Shown: one piece after another, positions 11,204 through 16,224 of the stretch
Numbering within the stretch: position 1 is the first letter of the stretch
How the letters are laid out: each line of letters begins with the position of its first letter
Origin: Acidothermales bacterium
Lineage (GTDB): Bacteria > Actinomycetota > Actinomycetes > Streptosporangiales > WHST01
Length of the DNA stretch: 16,224 nucleotides
Assembly (NCBI GenBank): GCA_017354575.1
Contig: JAFMQP010000036.1
Location: 1-16,224, forward strand
Direction of reading: 5' to 3'
Made by a program: the position numbers and the translations under genes
Notes under the pieces: model-generated
Told to the model about the DNA's origin: nothing
The model's input: the letters and a program-made list of their open reading frames with translations, nothing else
Databases searched by the model: none

Positions 11204-12127
11204 TCACTCACTCCCCGCGGTGGACTCGGCCAGTGCGTTGGCGCCACCGACGATCTCGCTGATTTCCTGGGTGATCTGGGCCTGACGGGCCTGGTTCTGC
11301 AGCCGGGTGTACTTCTCGACGAGCTCGTTAGCGTTGTCCGTCGCGGACTTCATCGCCCGCTGCCGCGCCGCCTGCTCGGACGCCGCCGCCTGCAGCATCG
11401 CGTTGTAGACGCGGGCGTTGATGTACCGCGGCAGCAACGTGTCGAGCACCTCCTCGGCGGACGGCTCGAACTCGTACAGCGGCGAGGGACCGGTCTCCTC
11501 CGACTGTTGCTGCTGCTCCTCCTCCGCCTCCTCCAGCTCCAGCGGCAGGATGCGCCGGACGTCGGGCGCCTGGGTGAGCATCGAGACGAACTCGGTGTAG
11601 ATCATGTGGATCTCGTCGACGCCGCCGTCGTCGGTGGGCTGGAGGAACGCGTCGATCAGCGTCTGCCCGACCTCGCGGGCGTCCTCGTACCGCGGCTGCT
11701 CGGAGAACCCGGACCACGACCGGGCGTACGGGCGCCGGCGGAAGTTGAACCAGTTGATGCCCTTGGTGCCGGTGACGTACGACACGACCTCCTTGCCCTG
11801 CTCGTCGAGCAGGCCGCTGAGCGCCTCGCCCTCCTTGAGCACGTTCGCGTTGTACGCGCCGGCGAAGCCGCGGTCGGCCGTGATCAGCAGGATCGCGGCA
11901 CGGCGCGGCTCGTCCGCCTCGGTGAGCATCGGGTGGGTGACCGAGCGGTTGCTCGCCGCCTCGGACACCGCCTTGGTGATCTCCTTGGCGTACGGGGTGG
12001 ACGCCTCGACCCGCTGCCGCGCACGGACGATGCGCGACGCGGCGACGAGCTCCATCGCCCTGGTAATCTTGGCCGTCGACTTCACCGACCGGATCCGGCG
12101 ACGGTACGTCTGGAAGGTCTCCGCCAT
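11204..12127 (-). CDS. atpG: ATP synthase subunit gamma
   Basis: Gamma is the central rotor shaft that couples c-ring rotation to the beta catalytic sites. The 307 residues include both shaft helices: the N-terminal RRRIRSVKSTAKITRAMELVAASR (9-32) and the C-terminal NARVYNAMLQAAASEQAARQRAM to GGANAL (237-299). Between them is the Rossmann-like middle (ILLITADRGFAGAYNANVLK, 79-98). A Glu/Gln-rich stretch at about 197-211 (LELEEAEEEQQQQSEE) lies in the region where actinobacterial gamma carries an extra loop. The ATG is 6 bp after the atpA stop. Confidence 0.97.
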   Translation of the reverse strand: MAETFQTYRRRIRSVKSTAKITRAMELVAASRIVRARQRVEASTPYAKEITKAVSEAASNRSVTHPMLTEADEPRRAAILLITADRGFAGAYNANVLKEGEALSGLLDEQGKEVVSYVTGTKGINWFNFRRRPYARSWSGFSEQPRYEDAREVGQTLIDAFLQPTDDGGVDEIHMIYTEFVSMLTQAPDVRRILPLELEEAEEEQQQQSEETGPSPLYEFEPSAEEVLDTLLPRYINARVYNAMLQAAASEQAARQRAMKSATDNANELVEKYTRLQNQARQAQITQEISEIVGGANALAESTAGSE

Positions 12128-12133
12128 GCGCGC

Positions 12134-13771
<1,638 letters not shown>

Positions 13772-13814
13772 CGCCTGCTCTCCTTACCGCTTGTTTCGTT
13801 GGTCTGTGGCCGGC

Positions 13815-14642
13815 TCAGCCGGCGAGTCTCCTGCGCACCTCGTCGATGCGCCGGGCGAGGGTGCCCTCGATCAGGTCGGACCCGACGACGACGCTCATCC
13901 CGCCGATGACGGCCGGGTCGATCTCGACGTTGAGCCGCACGTCCCGCTCGTACTGCCGGCGCAGCGCGGCAGCGAGCCGGTCGCGTTCCGCCTCGGTGAG
14001 CGGGACGGCCGCCCGGACGGTGGCGACGAGCCGCCGTTCGTGGTCGGCCGCGATCTGCAGGTAGTACTCCAGGGTGTCCTGCAGCGTCCGGTTGCGCGGG
14101 CTGGTGACCGCCTCGACGACGAGCCGCAGCGTGCTGGGGCTCGCCTTGTCGCGCAGCAGCGTCTCGACCAGCTCGCGCTTGCGGTCGGCCGGCACCGCGC
14201 GGTCGCTCAGCGCGCTGCGTAGCGCCGGCCGGCCGTCGACGATGCGGCCGAACCGGAACAGCTCGTCCTCGAAGTCATCTGTGCTGCCGGCCCGGTCGGC
14301 GGCGACGACCTCGCTCTCGACGGCCAGCACCTCGAGGCAGTCGAGCATCGTGGTCGGGCTGGACCACCGGGCACGCACGAGCGCCTCGACGATGTCGCTG
14401 GTGACGCCGCTCGTCTGGCCGCTGAACAGGCGACGGGCCAGCTGCGCCTTGCGCTCCGGCCGGACGGACGCGTCGGACAGGGTCCGCCGGACGACGTGCT
14501 CGCGGGCGAGGAAGTGCAGCACACCGAACAGCTCCTCGCCGACGGCGACGGCGTCGACACCGGCCCGGTCGAGCGCGTCGGTGAGCCGCTCGCGCAGCTC
14601 GGCGAGCGCCTGCCGCGCGGCACCCTGGATGACGACCGCCAT
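13815..14642 (-). CDS. atpH: ATP synthase subunit delta
   Basis: Delta (the OSCP equivalent) caps F1 and links it to the peripheral stalk b subunits. At 275 residues it is far longer than the ~177 of E. coli and matches the long actinobacterial form: an N-terminal helical addition (about 1-100) precedes the classic delta domain, with a C-terminal AAVPLTEAERDRLAAALRR and IDPAVIGGMSVVVGSDLIEGTLARRIDEVRR. It is a separate protein here, not fused to a second b subunit as in M. tuberculosis. The ATG begins 3 bp after the atpF stop, so coupling is likely. Confidence 0.96.
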   Translation of the reverse strand: MAVVIQGAARQALAELRERLTDALDRAGVDAVAVGEELFGVLHFLAREHVVRRTLSDASVRPERKAQLARRLFSGQTSGVTSDIVEALVRARWSSPTTMLDCLEVLAVESEVVAADRAGSTDDFEDELFRFGRIVDGRPALRSALSDRAVPADRKRELVETLLRDKASPSTLRLVVEAVTSPRNRTLQDTLEYYLQIAADHERRLVATVRAAVPLTEAERDRLAAALRRQYERDVRLNVEIDPAVIGGMSVVVGSDLIEGTLARRIDEVRRRLAG

Positions 14643-14645
14643 CGG

Positions 14646-15173
14646 TTAGCCCACCCGCTCCTGCTGGTCGCTTCGTTCCATGTCCGAGAGGAAGCGGTCG
14701 ATGATCCGGTGCTGGCGCTCGTCGTCCAGCGACTCCCCCACGATCTTCGTGGAGAGGTCGACGGCGAGCCGCCCGACCTCCGAGCGCATCTGCACGAGGA
14801 TCTGCTGCCGCTGCGCCTCCAGGCTCTCCTGGGACTGCTGCGCGATCCGCTGCGCCTCCTCCTGGGCACGGGCACGGGCCTCGGCGACGATCTGCTGGCC
14901 CTCGGCGCGCGCCTCCTCGCGCAGCTTCGCCGCCTCGGCACGCATGCCGACGATGGCGTCGCGGTACTCCTTCTCGGTGGCTTCCGCCCGCTTCTTGGCC
15001 TCCTCGCTCTCGTCGAACTGGCGCTTGATGCGCTCCTGCCGCTCGGTGGCCGCCTTGTTCACCGGTGGGATGACCCACTTGGCGAGGATGCCGAGGATGA
15101 GCAGGAACGCGATCAGCTCGACGATGAACGTGCCGTTCGGCAACAGGAAGTTGTTGCCCGCCGCAACCGTCAT
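14646..15173 (-). CDS. atpF: ATP synthase subunit b
   Basis: Peripheral-stalk membrane subunit holding F1 against the rotating c-ring. The 175 residues have one N-terminal membrane helix (about 15-35, TFIVELIAFLLILGILAKWVI) and then a long charged right-handed coiled coil to about 150 (ATERQERIKRQFDESEEAKKRAEATEKEYRDA and onward). A short C-terminal delta-binding part (LDDERQHRIIDRFLSDMERS) completes it. Only one b gene is present. The ATG at 15173 gives a short periplasmic N-terminus; GGGAG lies 11 nt upstream. Confidence 0.96.
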   Translation of the reverse strand: MTVAAGNNFLLPNGTFIVELIAFLLILGILAKWVIPPVNKAATERQERIKRQFDESEEAKKRAEATEKEYRDAIVGMRAEAAKLREEARAEGQQIVAEARARAQEEAQRIAQQSQESLEAQRQQILVQMRSEVGRLAVDLSTKIVGESLDDERQHRIIDRFLSDMERSDQQERVG

Positions 15174-15190
15174 CGGGTCACGTCTCCCTA

Positions 15191-15451
15191 CTACTGGTTG
15201 AGAACGAAGACGAACAGCGCGAGGAACGCGAGGTTGATGAAGTACATCGCCTCACAGAGGCTGACGGTGATCAGGAAGATCGTCATCAGCCGGCCCTGCA
15301 TCTCCGGCTGGCGGGCGATGCCCGAGATCGCCGCGTTACCCGCGAGGCCGTCGCCGATGGCCGCACCGGTGGCGCCGCCGCCCAGCAGTAGGCCGGCGCC
15401 GATGAATGCACCCGCCTTGATGACCTCACCACTGCCTACCGCGTTAAGCAT
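15191..15451 (-). CDS. atpE: ATP synthase subunit c
   Basis: The proteolipid forming the rotating proton-translocating c-ring. Its 86 residues make two membrane hairpin helices joined by the polar loop ARQPEMQGR (46-54). The proton-carrying carboxylate is Glu67 in SLCEAMYFINLAF; Asp34 in AIGDG corresponds to Asp28 of M. tuberculosis. The sequence is close to the mycobacterial type rather than the Streptomyces type. At the position of mycobacterial Ala63, part of the bedaquiline pocket, this protein has Met69. The ATG has AAGGAG three bases upstream, a short spacing for a highly expressed subunit. Confidence 0.97.
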   Translation of the reverse strand: MLNAVGSGEVIKAGAFIGAGLLLGGGATGAAIGDGLAGNAAISGIARQPEMQGRLMTIFLITVSLCEAMYFINLAFLALFVFVLNQ

Positions 15452-15509
15452 GACTCTCCTTGCTACCTAGGACCCAACGGTCGAAACTCGTGGACTCGTA
15501 CCACACATG

Positions 15510-16223
15510 TCAGTGCCCGTCCTCGGTCTGGCCGCCGAGCTGACCCCAGTAGACGATGGTCAGCAGGGCGAAGATGAACGCCTGGAGCGCCCCGATGAAC
15601 AAGGCGAACAGCTTCCACAGGATGTTCGGGAACCAGAGCACCCACACCGGGAGCAGACCGAGCAGCGCGATCATCAGGCCGCTCGCGAAGATGTTGCCGA
15701 AAAGTCGGAGCGGCAACGAAAGGAACTTCGAGATCTCGGTGATGATCTCCATCGGGTTCTTGTAGTGCGCGAAGTAGCGCAGCCCCCTGCTCTTGAGGCC
15801 GTAGACGTGCGCGCCGACGAGCGAGACGATGGCGAGGGCGTACACCAGGTTGACGTCCGCCGTGGGTGCCGGCAGCAGCTTCGGGTGCTCGCCGCTCGGG
15901 ATCAGCTCGAGGTAGTTGGCGACCAGGATGAAGATGAAAAGCGACGCGGCGAGCGGGACGACGAACGGGTTCAGCCGGCCGAGCTGGTCCTTGACCTGAC
16001 CGTTCACCCAGTCGACCAGCGTCTCCCACATCAGCTGGACCTTGCTCGGCACGCCGCTGGTGACCTTCGCGCGGAACCAGAAACCGAGCCCGATCACGAT
16101 CAGACCCGAGATGACCGTCGTCCAGATGGTGTCGAGGTTGAACGTCAGGCCGAACGCGTGCGCGGTGACGTGCTCCCCGACGGGGATCTCGCTCTGGCCG
16201 CCACCACCCTGCGCGAGCAGCAC
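15510..16223 (-). CDS. atpB: ATP synthase subunit a (start at window edge)
   Basis: Membrane stator that forms the two proton half-channels beside the c-ring. About 237 residues are visible with five to six membrane helices: a first helix at 36-52, LFIFILVANYLELIP (95-109), and the channel helix ISKFLSLPLRLFGNIFASG (164-182). That helix contains the essential Arg173, equivalent to E. coli Arg210. The C-terminal helix is ALQAFIFALLTIVYW (212-226). A GTG at 16223 gives LLAQGGGGQSEIPVGEH, similar to the mycobacterial N-terminus, so it may be the true start. Only one base lies upstream, so a start outside the window cannot be excluded. It is the first ATP synthase gene seen, 58 bp before atpE. 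Confidence 0.95.
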   Translation of the reverse strand: MLLAQGGGGQSEIPVGEHVTAHAFGLTFNLDTIWTTVISGLIVIGLGFWFRAKVTSGVPSKVQLMWETLVDWVNGQVKDQLGRLNPFVVPLAASLFIFILVANYLELIPSGEHPKLLPAPTADVNLVYALAIVSLVGAHVYGLKSRGLRYFAHYKNPMEIITEISKFLSLPLRLFGNIFASGLMIALLGLLPVWVLWFPNILWKLFALFIGALQAFIFALLTIVYWGQLGGQTEDGH

Positions 16224-16224
16224 G

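Noticed and set aside
8859..11285. Very long plus-strand open frame (about 800 codons) opposite the DUF2550, atpC and atpD genes
   Set aside because: The minus strand encodes textbook ATP synthase subunits. The plus frame is Arg/Asp/Val-rich without domains and is explained by GC-biased third codon positions.

Overview
This window is a GC-rich actinobacterial chromosome segment. The organism is assigned to Actinomycetota because it combines nucS (the MutS/MutL-independent mismatch endonuclease), a FilP-like coiled-coil protein, DUF2550 beside atpC, a long ATP synthase delta subunit, a Cys-to-Asp MurA, frequent GTG starts and probable leaderless genes. The genus cannot be fixed from this sequence. 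No tRNA, rRNA, CRISPR array, transposase or phage gene was seen.

Layout, left to right. (1) 2-889 (+): 3' part of a filP-like coiled-coil gene. (2) 890-1167: spacer holding what looks like a broken 27-residue remnant of an AI-2E-family membrane transporter. (3) 1168-1881 (-) alpha/beta hydrolase, divergent from 1916-2143 (+) FmdB-type zinc ribbon protein. (4) 2150-3664 (-) two-domain 3-hydroxyacyl-CoA dehydrogenase, divergent from 3685-4413 (+) nucS. (5) 4491-5072 (+) small protein with a histone H1-like lysine tail, convergent with 5057-5911 (-) a second 3-hydroxyacyl-CoA dehydrogenase. (6) 5912-6154: divergent intergenic region with two perfect inverted repeats. (7) 6155-6640 (+) DoxX-like membrane protein. 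(8) 6758-8041 (-) murA, divergent from 8083-8673 (+) corrinoid adenosyltransferase. (9) 8674-8779: dense palindromic spacer. (10) 8780-16223 (-): DUF2550 gene and the F1Fo ATP synthase operon, transcribed right to left as atpB-E-F-H-A-G-D-C-DUF2550. The atpB start lies at the window edge. No gene-free stretch exceeds 300 bp.

The order atp operon - DUF2550 - adenosyltransferase - murA - nucS matches the Mycobacterium tuberculosis neighbourhood Rv1304-Rv1321, and nucS lying between atp and filP matches my memory of Streptomyces coelicolor. This is therefore conserved core chromosome rather than an island. Functions covered are energy conversion (ATP synthase), wall precursor synthesis (MurA), mutation avoidance (NucS), acyl-CoA oxidation (two dehydrogenases), B12 cofactor activation, and cytoskeleton or polar growth (FilP-like).

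I did not find a clearly new multi-gene system. The best leads are: a G-rich tandem insertion in NucS carrying the only in-frame TTA codon I could find in the window; a near-symmetric bidirectional -10 element between nucS and the dehydrogenase; a pattern of TAnnnT boxes about 6 bp from start codons; resistance-type residues in MurA (Asp119) and AtpE (Met69); a catalytically dead second half in the large dehydrogenase; and the palindromic elements at 5997-6069 and 8692-8772.
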